Of a stretch of DNA of 64,000 nt, positions 10,590 through 22,100 are shown piece by piece; position 1 is the stretch's first letter, and every line of letters begins with the position of its first letter. The translations under genes and the position numbers were made by a program. The notes below the pieces were generated by a model that was given only the letters and a program-made list of their open reading frames with translations, did no database searches and was not told the origin of the DNA. The stretch is from Artocarpus heterophyllus (taxonomy: Eukaryota; Streptophyta; Magnoliopsida; Rosales; Moraceae): positions 22,394,597 to 22,458,596 of the forward strand of contig CM046347.1 of assembly GCA_025403435.1 (NCBI GenBank). Direction: 5' to 3'.

Positions 10590-13500
10590 ATGGCACCTAG
10601 ACGTCATTTGACAGCTGACGCCGAGTTCGGAAATGATGAGAGCCTAATGAGGTCTATGTTTGCGGCTTTCCGGCAGATGGCAGCCAGGGCTAGACCGGAA
10701 GACTCCAGTGTTGGTAGTCGGCATGCTTTCTTTAAGGAATTCCGGCGGGCACCAATTCTGACTTTTGATGGCAATGGGGATCCGCAGTTAGCAGAGTATT
10801 GGTTGGATTCAATCCTGAAGCATCTAGATACTCTTGGTGTGCCTGAGGAGTATCGTGTGGAGTTTGCGGCGTATAAGCTCGAGGGTGGCGCCAACACCTG
10901 GTGGAAACAAACTAAGCGTCTGGAGCGCGGTGGCGATATTGGTTGGGACAAGTTCGAGGAGCTGTTCTATGATCGGTATTTTCCGCAGGGGTATAGAGAC
11001 CAGAAGGTAGCTGAGTTTTATAGATTACAGCAGGGTGATCTGTCAGTTCGGGAGTATGAGGCAAAGTTTAATGAGTTGGCTAGATTTGCTCCATCAGCGG
11101 TGGCATCGGAGCGTGAAAAGTGTATCAAGTTCCAGGAAGGGCTCAAGGCTCCTATTCGGCTGCAGTTGGTTACTCTACGGCTTAGGAGTTTCGGAGAGCT
11201 TGTGTCGTCGGCAATCTCCGTGGAGAATGATTACGTGCAGTATTGTGAGGATCGAGCCAAGGCTTCAGGAGGACCGCAGAGGAGTGGCAGGAAGAGCACC
11301 AGTAGTCGTCCAGCTCCGGGGAAAGGCAAGCAAGGCGGTGCGACCAGTGGTAGCAGCAGTTCGTCTGGCAGCGGGCGCAGCAATCCCTACAGCTTTCATT
11401 GTCATTTCTATCAGCAGCCCGGACACATCAAGAGGAATTGCCCGATCAGGAGTGCTCGTCTTGGATCGCAGACCGGGGAGGATGCCAGTCGTTCATCTCA
11501 GCCTCAGACCCTACCTCCGCCTCTGCAGTACCCGCAGTTGCAGTATCCGCAGTTCTCTCCTCAGCAATTCTCATATCCGGCACGGGGGCAGCAGCCGCAG
11601 TATTTCCAGCGCAGTGTTCCTCAGTATCGAGAGCTGAGTACAGGTAGTGTGCAATCATCTCCATCTCAGCAGCATCGGCCAAGCAATGCAGGACCCAGTA
11701 ATGTAGGTAGAGGAAAAGGGAAGGCGCTGGTGCAGGTTCATGCAATGGCATCTGGAGGATCAGATTCTCAGACTAGTAACGCGGTTGTCGACGGTATGGT
11801 TTTGGTTTCTAGATCCTTAGCTCGTGTTCTATTCGATACCGGTGCCTCTCATTATCTCATTTCGAGTTCCTTTGTACATGCCTTGGGATTAGAAATAGAA
11901 GAGTTTAATGAACCCCTAGTTATAACTTCTCCCTTGGGGCGGGTGTGTGTGAATTGTATGTGTAAATCATTTAAAATAAAGATTGGGGATGAGATTTTGA
12001 AAAGTGATTTGATTATACTCCCCATGAGCTCCTATGATGTAATCTTAGGGATGGACTAGTTGTCCAGGTATAGTGCAGTCGTGGACTGTAAACTTAGAAA
12101 AGTGACCCTATTGTCTGATAGGGGGACGGTAATCACTTACCAGGGTGGTGGTGATTGGCTAATGAGTGAGCGTCTTATGAAGTCATGTCTAGGAGGGCGA
12201 AGGAATCTAGATTGTTTTGCTTTTCTTGCCAATATGGATTGCGAGCCCTATGTTTCGAGTAGTAGTGTAGCGATTCCGGTGGTTGATGAGTTCGAGGATG
12301 TTTTCCCCGACGAGTTGCCAGGATTACCACCGCATCGGGAGATTGAGTTTGGTATTGAGTTGTTTCCAGGGACATCACCGATTTCTATGGCACCTTATCG
12401 GATGGCGCCGACAGAAATGAAGGAATTGAGGAAGCAACTTCAGGAGCTTGCTGATAAAGGATATATTCGGAATAGCACATCTCCGTGGGGAGCACCTGTT
12501 TTGTTTGCTAAGAAGCACGATGGGACTCTCAGGTTATGTGTGGATTATCGGCAGCTGAATCGTGTTACGGTGAAGAACAAGTATCCTTTGCCTAGGATTG
12601 ATGAGCTATTTGATCAGTTGGGAGGTTCGCGATACTTCTCGAAGATTGATTTGCGTTCAGGTTATCATCAGCTCAGGATCAAGGAAGAGGATATTCCCAA
12701 GACAGCTTTTAGGACTCAGTTTGGGCACTTCGAGTTTCTGGTTATGTCTTTCGGGTTGACGAATGCTCCAGCAGCTTTTATGGATCTGATGAACAGGGTA
12801 TTTAGGCCGTATCTGGATCATTTCGTGATCGTGTTCATCGATGACATTCTTGTGTATTCTAAGACTTGGGAGGAGCATGAGCAGCATCTTCGGATCGTGC
12901 TTCAGATTCTGCGGGAGCACCAGTTGTATGCTAAGAGGGAAAAATGTGAATTCTGGTTGACTGAGGTCAAGTTTCTAGGTCATATCATCTCGGAGCATGG
13001 TATTTCAGTGGATCCTTCCAAGATTGAAGCTATATTGGAATGGGAACGACCAAGGAATGTAGCAGAGATTCGCAGCTTCTTAGGTCTTGCTGGATATTAC
13101 AGGAAATTTGTGAAGGATTTTTTGAAGATTGCAGCTCCGTTGACGAGATTGATCAAGAAAAATGTTAGGTTTGAGTGGAAGGAAGATTGTGAGCTTGCTT
13201 TTCAAGAATTGAAGAACCGATTGACTTCAGCTCCAGTGTTGGTTATTCCTAGTAGTGACGAGCCGTATGAGGTTTATGCGGATGCTTCAGGGCGCGGACT
13301 TGGATGCGTGTTGATGCAGCATGGGCGTGTAGTTGCATACGGATCGAGACAGCTACGACCTCACGAGCGGAATTATCCTACTCATGATTTAGAGCTTGCG
13401 GCGGTGATCTACGCGCTGAAGATTTGGAGGTGTTACTTGTATGGAGCGTCGTTTCAGGTCTTCTCTGATCACAAGAGTTTGAGATATTTGTTCACTCAGA

Positions 13501-15176
13501 GGGATCTTAATCTGAGGCAGCGCAGATGGGTAGAGTACATGGAGGATTATGATTTCGCTTTGCAGTATCATCCCGGGAAAGCTAATGTGGTCGCGGACGC
13601 GCTTAGCAGGAAGTCTTCAGGGATTCTCGCTTGTTTGATCTTTGAGGACTGGAGCAGGGATGCGACAGTGAGTGAATATCGGCTACTGTATCATGAAGAC
13701 GGTGATCAAGTTTCGTTATATCATGTGGAAGCGACTCCAGCTCTTGTTCGGATGGTGAAGCAAAGTCAGTGGCAGGATCAGCATTTGCAGGGGATTTGGT
13801 CGCGGATTCAGAACGGGGAGCAGTTCGAGGAATGGAGCGTGCATGCAGATGGATCGTTGTACTTCCGGGAGCGTCTTGCAGTTCCAGTTATCGCCGAGGT
13901 GACGAAAGCCGTTCTAGACGAAGCCCATAGGTCTCAGTTCGCTATTCATCCGGGGAGCACCAAGATGTATCGTGATTTGAAGAGGCAGTATTGGTGGAGA
14001 GGCATGAAGAAAGACGTTCGAGAGTATGTGGCCAAGTGTTCGACGTGTCTTCAGGTGAAAGCTGAGCATCAGAAGCCTGCAGGTCAGCTTCAGCCGCTTC
14101 CTATTCCAGGATGGAAATGGGAGCATGTGACGATGGATTTCCTCATAGGTTTGCCGAGGACGGAGCAACGGCATGATGCAGTTTGGGTTGTGGTCGACAG
14201 GTTGACGAAATCGGTGCATTTCATTCCGTTTAGGTCGACGTGTTCCAGGAAGATTCTCGGGGAGTTGTATATGCAGAATATTGTGAGGTTGCATGGAGTT
14301 CCTTTATCCATCACCTCTGATCGAGACACCAGGTTTAATGCTAAGTACTGGAGGAGTTTTCAGGAAGCTTTGGGTACGGATTTGAACTTCAGCACGGCGT
14401 TTCATCCTCAGACTGATGGACAGTCTGAGCGGGTTATTCAGGTTCTCGAGGATATGTTGCGTGCTTGTGCGTTGGACTTCGGCGGGAATTGGAAGCAATG
14501 TTTGCATTTGGCGGAGTTCGCGTACAACAATAGTTATCAGGCGAGTATCGGTATGGCACCATTTGAGGCATTGTATGGGCGACCATGTCGGTCACCTGTG
14601 TGTTGGGCCGAGCCGGAAGATAGAGTTATTCTTGGGCCAGATGAGATTCGTGATAGCAACAAGAAAATCACGGTGATTCGAGATCGATTGAGGGTAGCTC
14701 AGAGTCGGCAGAAGAGCTACGCGGATAGGAGACGTAGACCTTTAGAGTTCGCGGTTGGAGATTTTGTTCTCTTGAGGGTGTCGCCTCGTAAGGGAACTAT
14801 GCGGTTCGGAGTGAGTGGGAAACTCACGCCGAGGTATATTGGGCCGTTCGAGATCACTCAGCGAGTTGGTGTGGTCGCTTATCGGCTTGATCTTCCGCCC
14901 GAACTTTCTCATGTGCACGATGTGTTTCATGTGTCGATGCTTAGGAAATGTCCACCTGGGCAGGATAAGATAGTTTCGTTTCGCGATGTGCAGGTTCAGA
15001 AGGATACGACGTACGAAGAAGTGCCGATTCAGATTATCGATCGGAAAGTGATTAGCTTGCGTCGTCGTGAGATACCGTTGGTAAAGGTCGTGTGGCAGCA
15101 TCATGGGGTTGATGAAGCCACTTGGGAGTTAGAGTCGAGTATGCGGGAATTGTATCCGCATTTGTTTTGTTTTTGA
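10590..15176 (+). pseudogene. Family-A gag-pol polyprotein, unit 1 (one nonsense codon)
   Basis: A single frame of 1528 codons is broken only by TAG at 12057-12059, where unit 2 has TGG (Trp, in [10 protein letters not shown]). In order it holds: gag (about residues 40-230); a CCHC zinc knuckle near residue 270 in which the second Cys is Tyr (CHFYQQPGHIKRNC); an aspartic protease (DTGAS, Asp 416); reverse transcriptase with the FIDDILVYS catalytic box (residues 749-752); RNase H ([12 protein letters not shown]); an integrase with HHCC finger and a DD35E triad (Asp 1183, Asp 1244, Glu 1280); and a C-terminal chromodomain (about 1470-1528, [14 protein letters not shown]... ATWE). The start ATG at 10590 follows the primer site by about 90 bp. 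Without stop suppression it would give gag plus protease only. Confidence 0.93.
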
Positions 15177-15211
15177 AGTGAGTTGTAAATTTCGAGGACG
15201 AAATTTCTTTT

Positions 15212-15223
15212 AGGGGTGGAGAG
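15212..15223 (+). other. Polypurine tract, unit 1
   Basis: AGGGGTGGAGAG lies immediately before LTR 2. This is the expected plus-strand primer position, although one T interrupts the purine run. The same sequence precedes LTR 3. Confidence 0.75.
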
Positions 15224-15224
15224 T

Positions 15225-17360
15225 TGTAACGTCCCGAAATTTATTTAATGTTAATGTAATGTAAATGATGAATTAGTGTGCCATAATTAACATTTTAACA
15301 TTTATTAGACTATTTGGTTGGATTTTTGAATTTTTGGTTGTTTTGTTAAAATGATGTTTTGAGTTGTAAAACACCACAATTTATAAAATGCTAAATATAC
15401 TCCGTTTTGCAAAACCGTGGGCGGCACATGGTTTTCGCACAGTAAAACCGCCCATCGATTTTCTCTATTTATTTCCTTCCTTCCTCTCTCTCTCTTTATT
15501 CTCACGCGTCTCTCTCTCTCTTCCCTCTCTCTCTCTCTCGGCAGCCTCTCTCTCTCTCAATTCTCTCTCAAATTTTGAACTCCATTTCGAATCCAAGCTT
15601 CGGGATAGCAAGGAGGAAGCTCGAGGACGTGATTCGGCAACCGAGAACGCGGATTGAAGCTTCGATTCGAGGTTAGATTCGAAATTTCTAAACTTTTTAC
15701 AAAATTTTCAATTTTGTGTATTTTTGAAATCTAGGGTTGTCTAAGTTTAGAAAACCGTGGATTTGTATTAAATGAACTTAGAACAACTAGAATCTAAGCC
15801 TAGATTGAAGAGAAACGGATTGAATTCAAGATTTCTCATTTTTCCCCTCATTTTCTCATTTTCGGATTTTTGAGGATTTTGAGTCAAAATCTTGTTTAAA
15901 TGAGTCCAAACATGTTCTAGAATGTTTTTCTATCAACTATAGTTGTTTTTCATGCCTGGGAATTGAGAAAAACAGGTTGCAATCCAGATTTGGATTTTGG
16001 GGATCGAGAAACCCGTGGCTGGGATTTCTGGGTTTTCCCAGTTCGGCAGGCCGAAGTTCATGTTCGGCAGGCCGGAGTGATGATCGGCAGGCCGGTGTTC
16101 TTCCGACCGGCAGGCCGAATCTCAGGAAATGTTCGGCAGGCCGAACCTTGTTTCCGGCAGGCCGAACTGTGCAGTTCGGCAGGCCGAAGTAGGGCGTCCG
16201 GCAGGCCGACCGAGGCATGGAAAATTTTGTGATTTTTACCCGTTTTCACTGTTTTGAACCCATATTTAAATCCTAACCTTATAGGATGATTTTAAAGGTA
16301 CAAATAGCACACTAGGACATCATGAAATGGTCTAGTAACATATAATGTCTCAAACTAGATATTGATTGACTTAGTCGGTATCTAGGATCGTTCGTGGTTC
16401 CGTGGAGCTAACGTATAGCGGATCGGGATTACGGTGTGGAGCACCGGCACGAGTATTGAGGTAGGACTTCTATCCTATTTTCTTGGTAGCCTAATTTCAA
16501 AATGATTTGGCTTTGAAAAGGATTTTTATCAAAATGTTTTCAACGGTTGTTTGAAAATGGTTTTATCGGTTATATTTTAATATACCGTGATTATGAAATG
16601 AATTTCATAATGAATGTAATTGACAACACTCGGTAATTGGGTTTTGAATGACAATGATAATAAACACTAAGGCATGATGCCATATCAGAGATCGGGTCGT
16701 GTAGCGATCGACCTTGGGGGCAGGTCCCGAAACCCAGCTGGGCCACTACGGTGGTGATATCATGGTTTGCCTAGGTAAAAGTAAAATGGTGTTTTGATTT
16801 GACGAGTAGACTGTTCTGTGTCAGGACGGTTCTACTCAAATTATTTATTTATTTATTTATGTATTTAAGTTTCTTTTGAATAACTTCTAATAATGCTATG
16901 TTCCTTTGCACTAAATTATTTTTATAAAACTTAGTCCTACTGAGCCTTTCGCTCACGTTTTATTGTTTTAAAATTTTCCCCTCTAGGTGGTTTCCCTTTT
17001 AGGTTTGGAGAAGATTCTTCGGACCGAACTCAGGAGCAATAGAAGAGTTTATTTATATTCTGTATTATTAATCAAGGCATGTAAAACCTTAACTTTATTT
17101 GTATCTGGACGGTAATTGTATTTATGATATTGTCAGATCCATGTGTGTGCACAAGTTGTGGGTTGTGGAACCCATATTCGCGGTTATTTATTTAATTTTT
17201 ATTACCTGCTTAATATTTGTAAATTTGTTTATCAAATGTGGTGGAAAATCTCTTTATTTCTTACTTAATTGGATTTTTAAAACTCTTAATTTCAATTAAA
17301 TCCTCTTTTAATTAATCTAAATATTCTGCCACGTCACCTCCCGTACTCCGGGGCATGACA
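15225..17360 (+). mobile_element. Family-A LTR 2 (central, mosaic)
   Basis: TGTAACGTCCC to GGGGCATGACA (2136 bp). It serves as 3' LTR of unit 1 and 5' LTR of unit 2. It shares derived states with LTR 3 on the left (34-bp deletion near 15349, CATCGATT at about 15453). It then shares states with LTR 1 through the middle (GGGATAGCAAG at about 15601). At the right end it matches LTR 3 again (CAGATCC at about 17136, TTTTTAAAACTC at about 17274). It also has private changes at 16240-16500. Confidence 0.92.
16044..16208 (+). repeat. CGGCAGGCCG motif array, LTR 2 (8 exact cores)
   Basis: The exact 10-bp core occurs at 16044, 16065, 16085, 16108, 16134, 16155, 16177 and 16199, spaced 21, 20, 23, 26, 21, 22 and 22 bp. 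The full form TTCGGCAGGCCGAA is an inverted repeat of six bases around a 2-bp AG centre. Between the cores the sequence is not repeated, so this is not an ordinary tandem repeat. It shows in translation only as meaningless SAGR-type peptides. Confidence 0.9.
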
Positions 17361-17363
17361 GAA

Positions 17364-17377
17364 TGGTATCAGAGCTC
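17364..17377 (+). other. Primer-binding site, unit 2
   Basis: TGGTATCAGAGCTC, identical to unit 1 and again three bases after the LTR end. Confidence 0.85.
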
Positions 17378-17465
17378 AAGGTTATGAACCTTGGGAATTG
17401 TGCACACATAGGTTTGACAATGAAATACCTCTGACAGTCCAAATTTTATTTTCAGAAGTGAGAGA

Positions 17466-20400
17466 ATGGCACCTAGACGTCGTTTGACTACTGACGTCGA
17501 GTTCGGAAATGATGAGAGCCTGATGAGGTCTATGTTTGGGTCTTTCCGGCAGATGGCAGCCAGGGCTAGACCGGAAGACTCCAGTGTTGGTAGTCGGCAT
17601 GCTTTCTTTAAGGAATTCCGGCGGGCACCAATTCTGACTTTTGATGGCAATGGGGATCCGCAGTTAGCAGAGTATTGGTTGGATTCAATCCTGAAGCATC
17701 TAGATAATCTTGGTGTGCCTGAGGAGTATCGTGTGGAGTTTACGGCGTATAAGCTCGAGGGTGGCGCCAACACCTGGTGGAAACAAACTAAGCGTCTGGA
17801 GCGCGGTGGCGATATTGGTTGGGACAAGTTCGAGGAGCTGTTCTATGATCGGTATTTTCCGCAGGGGTATAGAGACCAGAAGGCAGCTGAGTTTTATAGA
17901 TTACAGCAGGGTGATCTGTCAGTTCGGGAGTATGAGGCAAAGTTTAATGAGTTGGCTAGATTTGCTCCATCAGCGGTGGCATCGGAGCGTGAAAAGTGTA
18001 TCAAGTTCCAGGAAGGGCTCAAGGCTCCTATTCGGCGGCAGTTGGTTGCTCTACGGCTTAGGAGTTTCGGAGAGCTTGTGTCGTCGGCAATCTCCGTGGA
18101 GAATGATTACGTGCAGTATTGTGAGGATCGAGCCAAGGCTTCAGGAGGACCGCAGAGGAGTGGCAGGAAGAGCACCAGTAGTCGTCCAGCTCCGGGGAAA
18201 GGCAAGCAAGGCGGTGCGACCAGTGGTAGCAGCAGTTCGTCTGGCAGCGGGCGCAGCAACCCCTACAGCTTTCATTGTCATTTCTGTCAGCAGCCCGGAC
18301 ACATCAAGAGGAATTGCCCGATCAGGAGTGCTCGTCTTGGATCGCAGACCGGGGAGGATGCCAGTCGTTCATCTCAGCCTCAGACCCTACCTCCGCCTCC
18401 GCAGTACCCGCAGTTGCAGTATCCGCAGTTTTCTCCTCAGCAATTCTCATATTCGGCACGGGGGCAGCAGCCACAGTATTTCCAGCGCAGTGTTCCTCAA
18501 TATCGAGCACCGAGTACAGGTAGTGTGCAATCATCTCCATCTCAGTAGCATCGGCCAAGCAATGCAGGACCCAGTAATATAGGTAGAGGAAAAGGGAAGG
18601 CGCCGGTGCAGGTTCATGCAATGGCATCTGGAGGATCAGATTCTCAGACTAGTAACGCGGTTGTCGACGGTATGATTTTGGTTTCTAGATCTTTGGCTCG
18701 CGTTTTATTCGATACCGGTGCCTCTCATTCTCTCATTTCGAGTTCCTTTGTACATGCCTTGGGATTAGAAATAGAAGAGTTTAATGAACCCCTAGTTATA
18801 ACTTCTCCCTTGGGGCGGGTGTGTGTGAATTGTATGTGTAAATCATGTAAAATAAAGATTGGGGATGAGATTTTAAAAAGTGATTTGATTATACTCCCCA
18901 TGAGCTCCTATGATGTAATCTTAGGGATGGACTGGTTGTCCAGGTATAGTGCAGTCGTGGACTGTCAACTTAGAAAAGTGACCCTAGTGTCTGATAGGGG
19001 GACGGTGATCACTTACCAGGGTGGTGGTGATTGGTCAATGAGTGAGCGTCTTATGAAGTCGTGTTTAGGAGGGCGAAGGAATCTAGATTGTTTTGCTTTT
19101 CTTGCCAATCTGGATTGCGAGCCCTATGTTTCGAGTAGTAGTGTAGCGATTCCGGTGGTTGATGAGTTCGAGGATGTTTTCCCCGACGAGTTGCCAGGAT
19201 TACCACCGCATCGGGAGATTGAGTTTGGTATTGAGTTGTTTCCAGGGACATCACCGATTTCTATGGCACCTTATCGGATGGCGCCGGCAGAAATGAATGA
19301 ATTGAGGAAGCAACTTCAGGAGCTTGCTGATAAAGGGTATATTCGGAATAGCACATCTCCGTGGGGAGCACCTGTTTTGTTTGCTAAGAAGCACGATGGG
19401 ACTCTCAGGTTATGTGTGGATTATCGGCAGCTGAATCGTGTTACGGTGAAGAACAAGTATCCTTTGCCTAGGATTGATGAGCTATTTGATCAGTTGGGAG
19501 GTTCGCGATACTTCTCGAAGATTGATTTGCGTTCAGGTTATCATCAGCTCAGGATCAAGGAAGAGGATATTCCCAAGACAGCTTTTAGGACTCAGTTTGG
19601 GCACTTCGAGTTTCTGGTTATGTCTTTCGGGTTGACGAATGCTCCAGCAGCTTTTATGGATCTGATGAACAGGGTATTTAGGCCGTATCTGGATCATTTC
19701 GTGATCGTGTTCATCGATGACATTCTTGTGTATTCTAAGACTTGGGAGGAGCATGAGCAGCATCTTCGGATCGTGCTTCAGACTCTACGGGAGCACCAGT
19801 TGTATGCTAAGAGGGAAAAATGTGAGTTCTGGTTGACTGAGGTCAAGTTTCTGGGTCATGTCATCTCGGAGCATGGTATTTCAGTGGATCCGTCCAAGAT
19901 TGAAGCTATATTGGAATGGGAACGACCAAGGAATGTAGCGGAGATTCGCAGCTTCTTAGGTCTTGCTGGATATTACAGGAAATTTGTAAAGGACTTCTCG
20001 ATGATTGCAGCTCCGTTGACGAGATTGATCAAGAAAAATGTCAGGTTTGAGTGGAAGGAAGATTGTGAGCTTGCTTTTCAGGAATTGAAGAACCGGTTGA
20101 CTTCAGCTCCAGTGTTGGTTATTCCTAGTAGTGACGAGCCGTATGAGGTTTATGCGGATGCTTCAGGGCGCGGACTTGGATGCGTGTTGATGCAGCATGG
20201 GCGTGTAGTTGCGTACGGATCGAGACAGCTACGACCTCACGAGCGGAATTATCCTACTCACGATTTAGAGCTTGCGGCGGTGATCTACGCGCTGAAGATT
20301 TGGAGGTGTTACTTGTATGGAGCGTCGTTTCAGGTCTTCTCTGATCACAAGAGTTTGAGATATTTGTTCACTCAGAGGGATCTTAATCTGAGGCAGCGCA

Positions 20401-22052
20401 GATGGGTAGAGTACATGGAGGATTATGATTTCGCTTTGCAGTATCATCCCGGGAAAGCTAATGTGGTCGCGGACGCGCTTAGCAGGAAGTCTTCAGGGAT
20501 TCTCGCTTGTTTGATTTTTGAGGACTGGAGCAGGGATGCGACAGTGAGCGAGTATCGGCTACTGTATCATGAAGACGGTGATCGAGTTTCGTTATATCAT
20601 GTGGGGGCGACTCCAACTCTTGTTTGGATGGTGAAGCAAAGTCAGTGGCAGGATCAGCATTTGCAGGGGATGTAGTCGCGGATTCAGAACGGGGAGCAGT
20701 TCGAGGAATGGAGCGTGCATGCAGATGGATCGTTGTACTTCCGGGAGCGTCTTGCAGTTCCAGTTATCGCCGAGGTGACGAAAGCCGTTCTAGACGAAGC
20801 CCATAGGTCTCAGTTCGCTATTCATCTGGGGAGCACCAAGATGTATCGTGATTTGAAGAGGCAGTATTGGTGGAGAGGCATGAAGAAAGATGTTCGAGAG
20901 TATGTGGCCAAGTGTTCGACGTGTCTTCAGGTGAAAGCTGAGCATCAGAAGCCTGCAGGTCAGCTTCAGCCGCTTCCTATTCCAGGATGGAAATGGGAGC
21001 ATGTGACGATGGATTTCCTCACAGGTTTGCCGAGGACGGAGCAACGGCACGATGCAGTTTGGGTTGTGGTCGATAGGTTGACGAAATCGGCGCATTTCAT
21101 TCCGTTTAGGTCGACGTGTTCCAGGAAGATTCTCGGGGAGTTGTATATGCAGAATATTGTGAGGTTGCATGGAGTTCCTTTATCCATCACCTCTGATCGA
21201 GACACTAGGTTTAATGCTAAGTACTGGAGGAGTTTTCAGGAGGCTTTGGGTATAGATTTGAACTTCAGTACGGCGTTTCATCCTCAAACTGATGGACAGT
21301 CTGAGCGGGTTATCCAGGTTCTCGAGGATATGTTGCGTGCTTGTGCGTTGGACTTCGGCGGAAATTGGAAGCAATGTTTGCATTTGGCGGAGTTCACGTA
21401 CAACAATAGTTATCAGGCGAGTATCGGTATGGCACCATTTGAGGCATTGTATGGGCGACCGTGTCGGTCACCTGTGTGTTGGGCCGAGCCGGAAGATAGA
21501 GTTATTCTTGGGCCAGATGAGATTCGTGATAGCAACGAGAAAATCGCGGTGATTCGAGATCGATTGAGGGTAGCTCAGAGTCGGCAGAAGAGCTACGCGG
21601 ATAGGAGACGTAGACCTTTAGAGTTCGCGGTTGGAGATTTTGTTCTCTTGAGGGTGTCGCCTCGTAAGGGAACTATGCGGTTCGGAGTGAGTGGGAAGCT
21701 CGCGCCGAGGTATATTGGGCCGTTCGAGATCACTCAGCGAGTTGGTGTGGTCGCTTATCGGCTTGATCTTTCGCCCGAACTTTCTCATGTGCACGATGTG
21801 TTTCATGTGTCGATGCTTAGGAAATGTCCACCTGGGCAGGATAAGATAGTTTCGTTTCGCGATGTGCAGGTTCAGAAGGATACGATGTACGAAGAAGTGC
21901 CGATTCAGATTATCGACCGGAAAGTGATTAGCTTGCGTCGTCGTGAGATACCGTTGGTAAAGGTCGTGTGGCAGCATCATGGGGTTGATGAAGCCACTTG
22001 GGAGTTAGAGTCGAGTATGCGGGAATTGTATCCGCATTTGTTTTGTTTTTGA
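17466..22052 (+). pseudogene. Family-A gag-pol polyprotein, unit 2 (two nonsense codons)
   Basis: It has the same 1528-codon frame and domain order as unit 1. It is interrupted by TAG at 18546-18548 (Gln in unit 1, late gag after the zinc knuckle) and TAG at 20673-20675 (Trp in unit 1, between RNase H and integrase). The zinc knuckle is canonical here (CHFCQQPGHIKRNC). The protease [23 protein letters not shown], RNase H and integrase DD35E residues are intact. The integrase finger reads AIHLGSTK where unit 1 has AIHPGSTK. The three open segments share one frame (17466-18548, 18606-20675, 20715-22052), so no frameshift has occurred. As written it cannot make a complete polyprotein. Confidence 0.93.
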
Positions 22053-22087
22053 AGTGAGTTGTAAATTTCGAGGACGAAATTTCTTTT

Positions 22088-22099
22088 AGGGGTGGAGAG
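22088..22099 (+). other. Polypurine tract, unit 2
   Basis: AGGGGTGGAGAG directly before LTR 3, identical to unit 1. Confidence 0.75.
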
Positions 22100-22100
22100 T

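Noticed and set aside
17710..18582. 290-codon frame overlapping gag in unit 2
   Set aside because: It is the alternative frame of a GC-rich gag segment. The same frame is broken in unit 1, and the real gag frame there has clear domains.
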